A stretch of 64,000 bases of DNA from VRUE01 sp963819755 (GCA_963819755.1 CAWFXB010000002.1:1-64000); one strand, 5' to 3'; positions 39,447 to 48,257 are shown, numbered from the stretch's first letter. A program made the numbers and translations. Notes: a model not told the origin generated them from the sequence alone.

Positions 39447-40046
39447 TCAAGGCGAGCGCAGCGAGTGCCCGCAATGTGGGCAGACCGCCGGCTCGCCGCC
39501 ATCTGCGTCGTCGGCAACGCTGCTCCGCGACGCCTTCGCGACACCCTCCCGCAATGCACGCAGCTCGAGCCGCAGGTCGGCCACCGACAGCCGCTCCTCG
39601 CTCGCCCGCTGCAGCCAGCGGCGCTGGTCGACGGCATCGAGCGGGGCGAGGAGGACATGGTGGCTCCATGTCAATTTGTCATTACGTAGTGACAAATCGA
39701 ATCTCGATGCGACCCAGGCCATGTTCCGCAGGCTGGCGATGTCGTAGCCGGTGACCCGTGCGGCCTCGGCGTATTTCTCCCCCCACCTCGCCGTTCCGTA
39801 GCGAACCCAATCGCCGATCCACCATTGGCTGCAGCGCCCGATCGCTCCCAAGCGGTGGCCCGTGGCCAGCCAGTCCGAGTGAGCCAGATCGCTCTGTGGC
39901 ACCCAGGCGGTCTTCGACAGGGTGCCGGCCGAATGGCGCGGAGTTACGCCCTCGAGCGACTGCGCACCGCTCGACAGGCCCCGCGAGGAGGCACGAGAAG
40001 GGCGAGATTTGACTGCGTTGGGTAACCCAGACCTCATAGGCATCAC
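39447..40046 (-). CDS. LmbU-like transcriptional regulator
   Basis: This 199-residue protein has the central signature W-x(2)-G...SSQWWIGDW(V)-type text (CSQWWIGDWVRYGTARWGEKY), then TGYDIASLRNMAWVASRF and SHHVLLAPLD, matching the LmbU family of cluster-situated antibiotic regulators in actinomycetes. The region 75-130 would be the DNA-binding helices. The C-terminus ends in a short Cys-Pro-x-Cys-Gly-His motif. The first 45 residues are low-complexity and the start is uncertain (GTG at 40046 or nearby ATGs). It is the first gene of the operon, so it could govern the PKS genes behind it. The family call is from memory of family motifs and was not searched. Confidence 0.72.
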   Translation of the reverse strand: MMPMRSGLPNAVKSRPSRASSRGLSSGAQSLEGVTPRHSAGTLSKTAWVPQSDLAHSDWLATGHRLGAIGRCSQWWIGDWVRYGTARWGEKYAEAARVTGYDIASLRNMAWVASRFDLSLRNDKLTWSHHVLLAPLDAVDQRRWLQRASEERLSVADLRLELRALREGVAKASRSSVADDADGGEPAVCPHCGHSLRSP

Positions 40047-40103
40047 TCACATAGATCCAATAGATTTTGGAACGGAGACTTCGTTACTTTCCCGCCACCC
40101 CCC

Positions 40104-40150
40104 GGGCACTTATATGCGTCGCCTCCAGGGGGGCACCCATATGTATCACC
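40104..40150 (-). promoter_or_regulatory. Imperfect direct repeat upstream of the PKS operon
   Basis: Two 20-base units, GGGCACTTATATGCGTCGCC (40104-40123) and GGGCACCCATATGTATCACC (40131-40150), match at 15 of 20 positions and are 27 bases apart. They lie 58 to 104 bases upstream of the LmbU-like start in an otherwise noncoding gap. This is the natural place for an operator controlling the operon. The binding protein is unknown; the adjacent LmbU-like or PucR-type regulator are candidates. Confidence 0.5.
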
Positions 40151-40254
40151 GGGGTTACACACGGGATAGCCCAATGTGGCGCGTGCGACAACTTCGGTTT
40201 GGCCATGATGTCGCGCGCCTGTAACGCCGCCCGTCGAGAGACCTCAGCCAGTAC

Positions 40255-41478
40255 CTACAACTCGGTGGGATCCGCCCCCGTTTCAAGCTCCTCGAGGCTC
40301 AGCGCCACGACGAGCTCCGAATGGCAATCCGGGAGCAACCGGCCCAGTGCTTCCTCGACTTTGCGCAGGCGACGCTGGACCGTGTGACGATCCACCGCCA
40401 GCGCGGCGGCAGCGGTGGCCGCATTCAAGCCGGCGGAAAAGTAAGCGCGCAATGTTTCGCGCAGGACCGCACCGGAGTCGCCATGACCCTCGAGCGGCGC
40501 CAAGTAGGTCTCGAAAAGCGATTTGGCAAGCGCATCGTCACGCAGTACGGCGGCGATCAACGCCACGTCGCGGGCCCGCGTGAGCCGCTGCGGCTTGCGC
40601 AGCATCACCTCCTGCGCCGCCTGGGCCTCGCGATGGGTCAGGCGCCAGCCATCGAGGCCCTGGCGCGGCTCGCCGACCGCCAGCGTCGCATCTCCGGCAA
40701 CGCCGTTGGATAACAGCCCTTCCAGATCTGGCGCCGCAAGGGGCCGGCGTGCGCCGAGCCAGGCCCAGACGATCCCATTCCCACGTGGCACGATGAGGAC
40801 CTGGCTGTCGAGCCCCGCCGAAAGCGCACGCACACAGGCCTCCGCCTTGATGCCCTTGACGATCAGGCCCAAGTGCCAGGCGTCGAAGTTGTATTCCAAG
40901 CCGCCGATGTCGACGGGGCTCTCGCCGGCGACCAGCCGCTGCACCCGTTCGGCGAGGCGCTGCGTCGGCGAGCGTTTCATCCGCGCCACCTCGTCCATGT
41001 ACTCGGTCGCCACAGCCGCCATCAGCCGGTCGATCTGCGGCCCGTGCACCCGTAGGACTTTGCGCAGGGCCTGGCTTGGGAAGCGGTCGTCTTCGTCCAT
41101 GATGAAGTCGCCCAGCAGCCTGTCGCCGGCCGCGTAGCGGCGCAGCACTGTGTCCAGTCTCACCCCCGCGCGGGCGGAGCGCCGCGCCTGCTCCGCCGCC
41201 GTAGAAGGAATCGGGCCCGTCCAGTCCTCCCCTTTCTCGATATGCGAGAGGGCGAAGTCCAGGGATTCGCTGACCGTCGCCCGCAGCCCGGCGACGTACT
41301 CCGGGTCTTCTTCGACCGACTCGGAGAGCGTGCGCGCACGGGCGAAGATCGCGTCTTCGATCTCCGTCAAGCGCCCCCGTAAACGGGCGACGAGCTCGAC
41401 CCGAATCGTCTTCAGCGAGTCGGCTTGGCCATCCCGCAATCGGCTCACCGAGCACCGCACCGCATCGTCAGCGGCCAC
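40255..41478 (-). CDS. PucR/CdaR-family transcriptional regulator
   Basis: This 407-residue regulator has an N-terminal helical sensor-like half, a middle region (about 180-300) of the degenerate GGDEF-like type seen in CdaR/PucR proteins, and a C-terminal helix-turn-helix: LRETLRAYFSAGLNAATAAAAL followed by VDRHTVQRRLRKVEEALGR. This HTH_30 arrangement is diagnostic of the family. GTG at 41478 is used as start. It is transcribed toward the PKS operon with a 208-base gap carrying the direct repeat at 40104-40150, so it is probably a separate unit. It is divergent from the secreted-protein genes at 41737, with a palindrome between. The ligand is unknown. Confidence 0.85.
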   Translation of the reverse strand: MAADDAVRCSVSRLRDGQADSLKTIRVELVARLRGRLTEIEDAIFARARTLSESVEEDPEYVAGLRATVSESLDFALSHIEKGEDWTGPIPSTAAEQARRSARAGVRLDTVLRRYAAGDRLLGDFIMDEDDRFPSQALRKVLRVHGPQIDRLMAAVATEYMDEVARMKRSPTQRLAERVQRLVAGESPVDIGGLEYNFDAWHLGLIVKGIKAEACVRALSAGLDSQVLIVPRGNGIVWAWLGARRPLAAPDLEGLLSNGVAGDATLAVGEPRQGLDGWRLTHREAQAAQEVMLRKPQRLTRARDVALIAAVLRDDALAKSLFETYLAPLEGHGDSGAVLRETLRAYFSAGLNAATAAAALAVDRHTVQRRLRKVEEALGRLLPDCHSELVVALSLEELETGADPTEL

Positions 41479-41614
41479 AACTCGTCAAACCCTGATGAAG
41501 ACTCCCCTGTCGTCATCCCTAATCCCCTATACACACGCTAGTACCCAGATTTGAGTGCGTCAACCTTAGCTCGCGTGCGAAGCGGCTCTTCGTTGTGGGG
41601 GTCTTAAGGATGGT

Positions 41615-41631
41615 TTGTACGGCCTGTACAA
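41615..41631. promoter_or_regulatory. Inverted repeat in the divergent PucR/secreted-protein region
   Basis: TTGTACGGCCTGTACAA has perfect 6-base arms (TTGTAC/GTACAA) around a 5-base spacer. It lies 136 bases upstream of the PucR-type gene and 105 bases upstream of the secreted-protein gene, so one dimeric regulator could act on both. Confidence 0.55.
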
Positions 41632-41736
41632 GACGGGCAAAACTGATTGCCATTCACGACTCAAGCGCGCCCGGCGCCGCGCCGATGCGGGGGATCACGG
41701 AGTAGCGACTCCGGGAAAACCACGAGAGGAGAGGCA

Positions 41737-42208
41737 ATGTCCTGGACCACCAAGAGGCGTGCGCTGATAGCGCTCGGCTGCACCTGCGCGCTGGCGGTTG
41801 CCGGCGTCGCGTTGGCTTACTTCACCACGTCCGGCTCGGGCACCGGAAACGCGACGATCGGCTCGAGCTTCGGCTGTGACGCTGCACGCGACGGTGTCCT
41901 CCAACCTGTATCCGGGCACGTCCTCGCCGGTCAGCTTCACCGTCGACAACCCCTCGTCGGGCTCGCAGCGCGTCGGCACGATCACGCTGAGCAGCATCAC
42001 CGTCGATGCCGGTCACTCGACCTGCAGCACGACGATCAGCGGCGGAAATCCCGACTTCGCGATGCCCGCGGTGGCCGTCAACAAAGTCTTCCCGGCAGGC
42101 AACGGGCAGAGCGTGACCCCCACCGGGTCCCTGACGATGAACGAAACCGGGGTCAGCCAGGACGCCTGCCAGGGCGCGACGGTGACGCTGCACCTGACCA
42201 ACAACTAG
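41737..42208 (+). pseudogene. Small secreted protein with AYFTT junction, frameshifted
   Basis: The ATG at 41737 follows GAGAGGAGAGGCA, a good ribosome site. The N-terminus is a signal peptide (KRRALIALG...VALA) leading to AYFTTSGSGTGNATIG. At about 41868-41872 the frame must change by one base: AGCTTCGGCTGTG looks like AGCTCGGCTGTG with one extra T. After it the second frame reads AVTLHATVSSNLYPG and continues to a stop at 42208 with a beta-rich domain of about 100 residues containing two Cys. The corrected product would be about 156 residues. The same AYFTT element begins the third gene of this group. Function unknown; surface or secreted. Confidence 0.7.
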
Positions 42209-42233
42209 ACCGACGGGTGAGGCGGAGCGCGGC

Positions 42234-42974
42234 GTGGCACGGGGCGGCATCAGGGCTCTGATCGGGGTCGGGATCGGTGTTGCCTGCTTCGCGGGCGCCG
42301 CCTTCGCCGCGACCCAGCATCGACCCGGGACCGGCAGCCCGGATCGCAAGACGCGATCCGGGCGATTGCCGAAGCCGACGCTCAGCGAGCGCCCCGATGC
42401 ACAGTCGCCCTCGACGAGGGCGAGGTTCGGCTTCGTCGCCCGCAGGCCCGGAGCGCGGTTCGAGTGCAGGCTCGATCGGGCGCGGTGGAGGACCTGCAGG
42501 AGCCCGGTCCTCTTCGCAGGACTTGCAGTCGGTCGCCATAGATTCTCGGTTCGCGCGGCGGATCGCCAGGGCCGACACGGTGCCGCAGCCAAATTCCGCT
42601 GGACGGTCCTCGCGGCAAAGGACCTCTCGATCGTCGCGGACCTCTCCGGCCTGAGCGCTCTCTACCCCGGCGCGCCCCCACTCGCTCTGCCGCTGACGGT
42701 GCAGAACCCCAATCCGGCGCCGATACTCGTCACCGGGCTGCGGGTCTCGGTCGGAGCCAACCCGGCTGGATGCGCCAGCGCCGACAACCTCGCCCTCGGC
42801 CAATCCAACGCCTCGCCCTCGGCCCCGCTTGAAGTTCCCGCCGGCGGATCGGTTCGCCTGCCCGCGCATGGCGTCCTGCCGCCGACGATTCAGCTGCGTG
42901 ACCTCCCCGTCAATCAGGATGCCTGCAAGAACGCCCGGTTCCCGCTCGAGTTCACGGGGAGCGCGCGCGGATGA
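42234..42974 (+). CDS. Secreted protein of unknown function
   Basis: This 246-residue protein has an N-terminal hydrophobic segment (residues 8-26, ending AAFAA) that is a signal peptide or anchor. The first mature part is Arg/Pro-rich. A middle segment (RFGFVARRPGARFECRLDR...CRSP) resembles the short beta modules that follow the pattern F-x-C-x-L-D in actinobacterial surface proteins. The C-terminal 100 residues (VADLSGLSALYPGAPPLALPLTVQNPN) echo the first protein of the group, including VNQDACKNARFPL versus SQDACQGATVTL, so they share a domain. It overlaps the next gene by ATGA (42971-42974), so the two are coupled. Confidence 0.75.
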   Translation: MARGGIRALIGVGIGVACFAGAAFAATQHRPGTGSPDRKTRSGRLPKPTLSERPDAQSPSTRARFGFVARRPGARFECRLDRARWRTCRSPVLFAGLAVGRHRFSVRAADRQGRHGAAAKFRWTVLAAKDLSIVADLSGLSALYPGAPPLALPLTVQNPNPAPILVTGLRVSVGANPAGCASADNLALGQSNASPSAPLEVPAGGSVRLPAHGVLPPTIQLRDLPVNQDACKNARFPLEFTGSARG

Positions 42975-44851
42975 AGCGAATCCTGCCAGCCGGTATCGCG
43001 GGCGCGGCAATGGCCGCCGCGTTCGTCGTCCTGCTCTGCGGCAGCGCCTTTGCCTACTTCACGACCACTGGCGCGGGGAGCGCGACGGCGGGGCTGCCAA
43101 AACTCTCCGCGCCGGCGATCTCCTCAGCCCTGCCGGCGATCGGCGGCACCGTGGCATTGACCTGGACCGCGGTCACGCCCCCCGGATCCGGAACGGTCAC
43201 CTACGCCGTGATCCGCGATGGCGACGAACCCGCCGGCAACTGCCCGACCGTCTCCTCACGGGGAACCGGCGTCACCTGCACCGACAGCGGGCTCGAAGTC
43301 GGCACCCACACCTACACCGTGACCGCCAAGTGGCACACCTGGAACTCGACGAGCGGCTCCGCTCAGGCAAAAGTGACCGTCGGCGCCGCGACCCACTTCA
43401 ACATCGGCGCCGCATCGACCACGCCGGGGGCGGGCGCCGGCGACAACCTGACGATCACCGCGCTCGACGAAAAAGGCAGCACGGTGACGACCTACACGGG
43501 CTCCCACAGCCTCACCTTCTCGGGGGCGTCCTCCAGCCCGGGCGGAAACGCCCCGACGGTCGCCAACAGCTCAGGCACGGCGGTTGCCTTCGGTAGCGCA
43601 ACCGCGATCAGCTTCACGCTGGGGGTCGCCAGCGTCGTCTCCTCGACGAAGAACGGCCTGATGAAGCTCTACAAGGCAGGACCGGCCAGCGTCTCGGTCA
43701 GCGACGGATCGATCGAAAGTGAAGTCGATCTCGCCGTCACGGTCGCCTCGGGGGCGGCCTCGAAACTCACCCTCAGCGCCGCGTCCACCACGCCGGCCGC
43801 GGGAGCGGCCGACAACCTGACGACCACCGCGTCCGACGCCTACGGCAACGTCGCGACGGCCTACGCCGGCTCGCACAACCTCACCTTTTCGACGGCCTCG
43901 GCGAGCCCCAGCGGCGAAATCCCGACGGTCACCGACGGCTCGGGCGCCGCGACCGCCTTCGGCAGTGCGACCGCGATCGTCTTCACCGCCGGCGTGGCGA
44001 GCGTCTCCGGGTCTAGCAATGGCCTGATGAAGCTCTACAAGAGCGGCGCCACCAGCCTCAAGGTCAGCGACGGCACGTTCACCAGCGCCACGATCACGGT
44101 GACCGTGGCCGCGGCCGCGGCCGTGAAGCTCTCGCTGAGCGCCGCCTCGACGACGCCGGCCGCAGCTGCCTCCGACAATCTCACCATTACCGCCCTCGAC
44201 ACGTACGGCAACACCGCGACCGCCTACACGGGCGCTCACAACATCACCTTCTCGGGAGCCACGGCAAGCCCCAGCGGGGCCGCCCCCACCGTGGCCAACA
44301 ACAGCGGAACCGCGGTGCCCTTCGGCACCGCGACGGCAATCAGCTTCACCGCCGGTGTCGCCACCGTGGTTTCGTCGACGAAAAACGGCGTGATGAAACT
44401 CAACAAGGTCGAGACCGCCAGCGTCACGGCAACCGACGGATCGATCTCGACCTCGTCCGGCCTGACGATCACCGTAAGCATCGGCGCCGCCGCAAAGCTC
44501 TCCCTCGCCCACGTGACGGTCAGCGCCGGCAGCATCGGCGCCGGCTGCTTCTTCACCTGCGCGATCACGGGACTGGGCAACAGTGGCACGGTCAAAGCCA
44601 ACGTCGCCGTCACCGACAGCGTCGGCAACCCGATTTCGGAACTGGGTACCGGCCACGTGGTGAAAATCACCGCGACCGCCGGCAGCACGGTCGCCGGCAC
44701 CCCGCTCGCGATCCCCAGCACCGGCCTCGCTGAAACCGCCGCTCAGTTCACCTACACCTCGAAATCGAGCGGCACCTTCGCCGACACGATCACCGCGGCG
44801 ACCTCCGAAGGCACCGTCTACACCAGCGCGACGGCGACCACGAGCAGATAG
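42971..44851 (+). CDS. Secreted protein with tandem Ig-like (bacterial Big-type) repeats
   Basis: This 626-residue protein begins with a signal peptide ending SAFAYFTTTGAGSATAG. Residues about 40-135 form a fibronectin-like domain with one Cys pair. Then come three repeats of about 115-120 residues, each starting with (K)LxLSAASTTPAAxAxDNLTITALD and containing SFTAGVAxVVSSTKNG(L/V)MKL. A final domain holds CFFTC. The protein is Thr/Ser/Ala-rich and has no sortase motif or C-terminal helix. It is probably a secreted or cell-surface adhesin-like structural protein. It is translated from an ATGA overlap with the preceding gene and ends 10 bases from the convergent desaturase. Confidence 0.82.
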   Translation: MKRILPAGIAGAAMAAAFVVLLCGSAFAYFTTTGAGSATAGLPKLSAPAISSALPAIGGTVALTWTAVTPPGSGTVTYAVIRDGDEPAGNCPTVSSRGTGVTCTDSGLEVGTHTYTVTAKWHTWNSTSGSAQAKVTVGAATHFNIGAASTTPGAGAGDNLTITALDEKGSTVTTYTGSHSLTFSGASSSPGGNAPTVANSSGTAVAFGSATAISFTLGVASVVSSTKNGLMKLYKAGPASVSVSDGSIESEVDLAVTVASGAASKLTLSAASTTPAAGAADNLTTTASDAYGNVATAYAGSHNLTFSTASASPSGEIPTVTDGSGAATAFGSATAIVFTAGVASVSGSSNGLMKLYKSGATSLKVSDGTFTSATITVTVAAAAAVKLSLSAASTTPAAAASDNLTITALDTYGNTATAYTGAHNITFSGATASPSGAAPTVANNSGTAVPFGTATAISFTAGVATVVSSTKNGVMKLNKVETASVTATDGSISTSSGLTITVSIGAAAKLSLAHVTVSAGSIGAGCFFTCAITGLGNSGTVKANVAVTDSVGNPISELGTGHVVKITATAGSTVAGTPLAIPSTGLAETAAQFTYTSKSSGTFADTITAATSEGTVYTSATATTSR

Positions 44852-44861
44852 CAATCTGGTG

Positions 44862-45896
44862 CTAGAGCGCTCTGACCTGCCTCCAGGTCAGCATCCGGCC
44901 GCTGCTCGAGTCGATCACCTTGAGCCGGATCGAACGCAGGCCGTCGCGAACGCTCAGGACGGGGACGTCGTGGAAGATCAGGTTCTCGTCGTGGGCGCGC
45001 TGGAGGTTGTAGTTGGGGATCTTGGCGCTGAGGTGGTGAACGTGGTGCAGGCCGATGTTCCCGCTGAAGAACTGGAGGATCTTCGGCAGCTTCAGATAGG
45101 AGCTCCCCTGCAGTGCCGCATCGGGGTAGCTCCAGTCCTCCGAGCTCTCCCAGTAGGCGTCCTCGAACTGGTGCTGGACGTAGAAGAGGAAGACTCCCAG
45201 CGTGCCGGCGATGATCGCGGTCGGCATCTGCACCAACAGCCAAGTCGCCGGGCCGACCAGCCAGACGATCGTCCCGATGACCAGCGCGAGGACGAGGTTC
45301 GTCGCGATCACGCTGTGGCGCTGGCGGGGACGCATCTTGCTCGACCAGATGCGGGGCCCGATCATCAGCGACCAGATCGGGCCGAGCCCGAACATCACCA
45401 GCGGGTTGCGGAACAGCCGGTAGCCAAGCCTCTGCTTCCAGGGCCGCGCCAGGTACTCCTCGACGGTCAGCGTCGGCACGTCACCGGTTCCGCGCCGGTC
45501 CAGGTCTCCCGCGGTGCCGTGATGGACGGCGTGGTTGTGGCGCCAGTTCCCGAACGGCTGAAAGACGAGCAGGGCCGTGAACCGACCGAGCCAGAGATTC
45601 CCCCGCTTGGTGCGCAGGAACGAGCCGTGGGTGCAGTCGTGGAAGACGACGAAGGTCCGCAACAGGAAGCCGGCAGCTGGTACCGCCAGGGCTAGGGAGA
45701 GCCATACCGAGACTTCGAGGCTGAGATATATCGCGACCATCAAGGCCAGGTACGGCACAGCCGAGGTTGCCACGTCGACGAGGCTGTGCCACTGGGAGGA
45801 CTGCTCGTGGCGGGCTACCGAATCGCGCCAGTAGGGACGATCCGGGGCCGGATCGTTGCTCGGGCCCGCCACGGCGGGTGCTGGGACGAGGCTCAC
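44862..45896 (-). CDS. Membrane fatty acid desaturase (acyl-lipid type)
   Basis: This 344-residue integral membrane di-iron enzyme shows the three histidine boxes: HDCTHGS (about residue 90), HNHAVHH (about 120) and HHVHHL (about 285). Hydrophobic segments lie near 48-85 and 205-240. The HDCTHGS form and spacing match omega-6/delta-12 type acyl-lipid desaturases (DesA/FADS family). It introduces a double bond into membrane fatty acyl chains with electrons from ferredoxin or a flavoprotein. GTG at 45896 is the start. It lies 24 bases downstream of the alcohol dehydrogenase stop region on the same strand and could share its transcript. Regiospecificity cannot be read from the sequence. Confidence 0.92.
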   Translation of the reverse strand: MSLVPAPAVAGPSNDPAPDRPYWRDSVARHEQSSQWHSLVDVATSAVPYLALMVAIYLSLEVSVWLSLALAVPAAGFLLRTFVVFHDCTHGSFLRTKRGNLWLGRFTALLVFQPFGNWRHNHAVHHGTAGDLDRRGTGDVPTLTVEEYLARPWKQRLGYRLFRNPLVMFGLGPIWSLMIGPRIWSSKMRPRQRHSVIATNLVLALVIGTIVWLVGPATWLLVQMPTAIIAGTLGVFLFYVQHQFEDAYWESSEDWSYPDAALQGSSYLKLPKILQFFSGNIGLHHVHHLSAKIPNYNLQRAHDENLIFHDVPVLSVRDGLRSIRLKVIDSSSGRMLTWRQVRAL

Positions 45897-45920
45897 GGCG
45901 GATGAATCTATCGGTGCTGC

Positions 45921-47036
45921 CTAAAGCCCGGCGTCGAACTCGATGACGCTGCGGATCCCGTCCTGGGCCTCCATCAGCTCGAAGCCCCGGTTGACCTCGT
46001 CGAGAGTGAGGCGATGCGAGATGAAGGGCCCGACGTCGATCTCGCCCCTCAGACAACGGTCGACGAGGCCCGGAACCTGGTCGCGCCCCTTGACGCCGCC
46101 GAAGGAGGAGCCGGCGACACGGCGGCCGGTGATGAGGAGACGCGGGACCACGTCGAGGGTCTCCCCCTTGCCGGCCACTCCGGCGACGGTGCAGAGGCCC
46201 CAGCCCATGCGCGCGGCTTCGACCGCCTGGCGCATCACGGCGACGTTGCCGGTCGCCTCGAAGGTGTAGTCGGCGCCGAAGCCGCCGGTCATCTCGAGGA
46301 TCTGCTCGACAGCGCCCTCGCCCCCTTCGATCGTGTCCGTCGCCCCCTGCCCGCGCGCCAGCTCGAGCCGGTCCGCGGAGAGGTCGGCGCAGACGATGCG
46401 CTCGGCGCCCTGCAGCCGGCAGCCGGCGACCGCCCCGAGGCCGACCATCCCCGCGCCGAAGACGACACAGGTGCTGCCCGGCGCCACCGCGGCGGTGTTG
46501 ATCGCCGCCCCGAGCCCGGTTGAGAGGCCGCAGGCGAAGAGGCAGGCGTGCTCGAAGGGCGCCTCGGGGTCGATCTTCGCCAGGGCGATCTCGGGCATCA
46601 CCGTGTACTCGGCGAAGGTCGAGCAGCCCATGAAGTGGCGGATCCCGTCGCCGTCGCGCGAGATGCGGGTGGTGCCGTCGGGGAGGAAGCCCTTGTTCTG
46701 CTGCTCGCGAATCGCCAAGCAGAGGTTGGTTCGCGGGTCGAGGCAGTGAACGCACTCGCCGCACTGGGGCGAGAAGAGGGTGACGACGTGGTCGCCCGGA
46801 GAGAGCGAGGCGACGTCGGCGCCGACGCTCTCGACGACGCCGGCCCCCTCATGGCCGAGCACCGCCGGCGCATAGCCCGACGGGTCGGCGCCGGAGGCGG
46901 TGTAGAGGTCGGTGTGGCAGACGCCGCACGCAACCAGGCGGACGAGCACCTCGCCGGCCCGCGGCTCGGCGAGCTCGACCTCCTGGACCCCGAGCGGCTT
47001 GCCGAACTCCTCGAGCACCGCGGCACGCATCTTCAT
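45921..47036 (-). CDS. Class III zinc alcohol dehydrogenase (S-(hydroxymethyl)thiol dehydrogenase type)
   Basis: This 371-residue zinc MDR enzyme has catalytic zinc ligands in CGVCHTD and GHEGAG, the structural zinc lobe CGECVHCLDPRTNLC, and the Rossmann motif FGAGMVGLGA. The C-terminal SSFGGVKGRDQVP...GPFISHRLTLDEVNRGFELM is typical of class III (formaldehyde, glutathione- or mycothiol-linked) enzymes, and length fits. It would oxidise the S-hydroxymethyl adduct of formaldehyde to the formyl thioester. It is 18 bases downstream of the formate dehydrogenase gene, which would complete oxidation to CO2. The thiol cofactor is unknown; mycothiol is expected in an actinobacterium. Confidence 0.88.
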   Translation of the reverse strand: MKMRAAVLEEFGKPLGVQEVELAEPRAGEVLVRLVACGVCHTDLYTASGADPSGYAPAVLGHEGAGVVESVGADVASLSPGDHVVTLFSPQCGECVHCLDPRTNLCLAIREQQNKGFLPDGTTRISRDGDGIRHFMGCSTFAEYTVMPEIALAKIDPEAPFEHACLFACGLSTGLGAAINTAAVAPGSTCVVFGAGMVGLGAVAGCRLQGAERIVCADLSADRLELARGQGATDTIEGGEGAVEQILEMTGGFGADYTFEATGNVAVMRQAVEAARMGWGLCTVAGVAGKGETLDVVPRLLITGRRVAGSSFGGVKGRDQVPGLVDRCLRGEIDVGPFISHRLTLDEVNRGFELMEAQDGIRSVIEFDAGL

Positions 47037-47054
47037 TGGACCACCCTCGCCGGC

Positions 47055-48257
47055 TCAGCCGCCCTTGAAGCGAGCGGCCTCCTCCGAGCCACCCGTGGCG
47101 TTGCCCTCGCTGTAGGAGTGCGCCCCGGCGCCGGCAAGCGTGCCGCCGTCGACGATCAGGTACTCCTCGCGGATCGGGCGCCCGCCGAACCAGCACTCGA
47201 GGATCTCGCGCGTCCCGGCGGCGTAGCGGGCCTGGGCCGAAAGGCTGGTGCCGGAGGTGTGCGGGGTCATGCCGTGGTGGGGCATCGAGCGCCAGGGGTG
47301 GTCCCCGGGTGCCGGTTGGGGGAACCACACGTCGCCGGCGTATCCGGCCAGCTGGCCGCTCTCACATGCCCGTGCAACCGCGTCGCGGTCGCAGATCTTG
47401 CCACGGGCGGTGTTGATCAAGTAGGAGCCGCGCTTCATCTTGGCGAGCAGATCGGCGTCGAACAGGTTCTCCGTCTCGGGATGCAGCGGCGCGTTGATCG
47501 TGACCACATCGCACACCTCCACCATCGACTCCACGCCGGAGTGGAAGGTGACACCCAGCTCCTCCTCGATCACGGGCGGCAGGCGGTGGCGGTCGGTGTA
47601 GTGGAGGCCGACCTCGAACGGCTTCAGCCGCCGCAGGACCGCCGAGCCGATGCGCCCGGCGGCGACCGTGCCGACCTGCATCCCCTCGAGGTCGTAGGAG
47701 CGCGAGACGCAATCGGCGATGTTCCAGCCCCCGTCGACCACGACCTGGTAGGAGGGGATGTAGTTGCGCACCAGCGCGAGGATCATCATCACGACGTGCT
47801 CGGCGACGCTGATGCTGTTCGAGTAGGTCACCTCGGCAACCGTCAGCCCGTGCTCCATGGCCGCCTGTAGGTCGACGTGGTCTGAGCCGATGCCGGCCGT
47901 CAGGGCGAGCTTCAGCTTCGGCGCCTTGGCGATTCGCTCGGCGGTCAGGTAGGCGGGCCAGAACGGCTGGGAGATGACGACCTCGGCCTCGGGCAGCTCG
48001 CGCTCGAAGACCGAGTCCGGGCCGTCCTTGTCGGCGGTGACGACGAGCCGGTGCCCGCCCTCCTCGAGGAACTCGCGGAGCCCCAGCTCCCCCGAGACGC
48101 TGCCAAGCAGCTCACCGGGCTTGAAGCCGATCGCCTCCGGCGCCGGCGTGCTCTGGCCGTCGTGGTAGCGCTCGATCACCGGCACCGCGTCGCGCGCGTA
48201 TGACGGCGGGTAACCGTCGACCGGATCGTCGTAGAGGACACAGAGAACGTTGGCCAT
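47055..48257 (-). CDS. fdh: NAD-dependent formate dehydrogenase
   Basis: This roughly 400-residue D-2-hydroxyacid dehydrogenase family member has the specific marks of NAD-linked formate dehydrogenase: PFWPAYLTAERI, LTAGIGSDHVDLQAA, VAEVTYSNSISVAEH, NTARGKICDRDAV with the catalytic Arg, and TPHTSGTSLSAQARYAAGTREILE with the active-site His. It oxidises formate to CO2 and makes NADH without metals. The ATG at 48257 is preferred over 48266 because GAGG lies about 8 bases before it. The glycine-rich motif reads VAAGRIGSAVLRRL (usual GxGxxG slightly altered, A-G-R-I-G). It is the first gene of a pair with the class III dehydrogenase. Confidence 0.93.
   Translation of the reverse strand: MANVLCVLYDDPVDGYPPSYARDAVPVIERYHDGQSTPAPEAIGFKPGELLGSVSGELGLREFLEEGGHRLVVTADKDGPDSVFERELPEAEVVISQPFWPAYLTAERIAKAPKLKLALTAGIGSDHVDLQAAMEHGLTVAEVTYSNSISVAEHVVMMILALVRNYIPSYQVVVDGGWNIADCVSRSYDLEGMQVGTVAAGRIGSAVLRRLKPFEVGLHYTDRHRLPPVIEEELGVTFHSGVESMVEVCDVVTINAPLHPETENLFDADLLAKMKRGSYLINTARGKICDRDAVARACESGQLAGYAGDVWFPQPAPGDHPWRSMPHHGMTPHTSGTSLSAQARYAAGTREILECWFGGRPIREEYLIVDGGTLAGAGAHSYSEGNATGGSEEAARFKGG

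Noticed and set aside
39422..39760. Several small plus-strand open frames over the LmbU-like gene
   Set aside because: They are shadows; only the minus-strand frame shows a recognisable family pattern.
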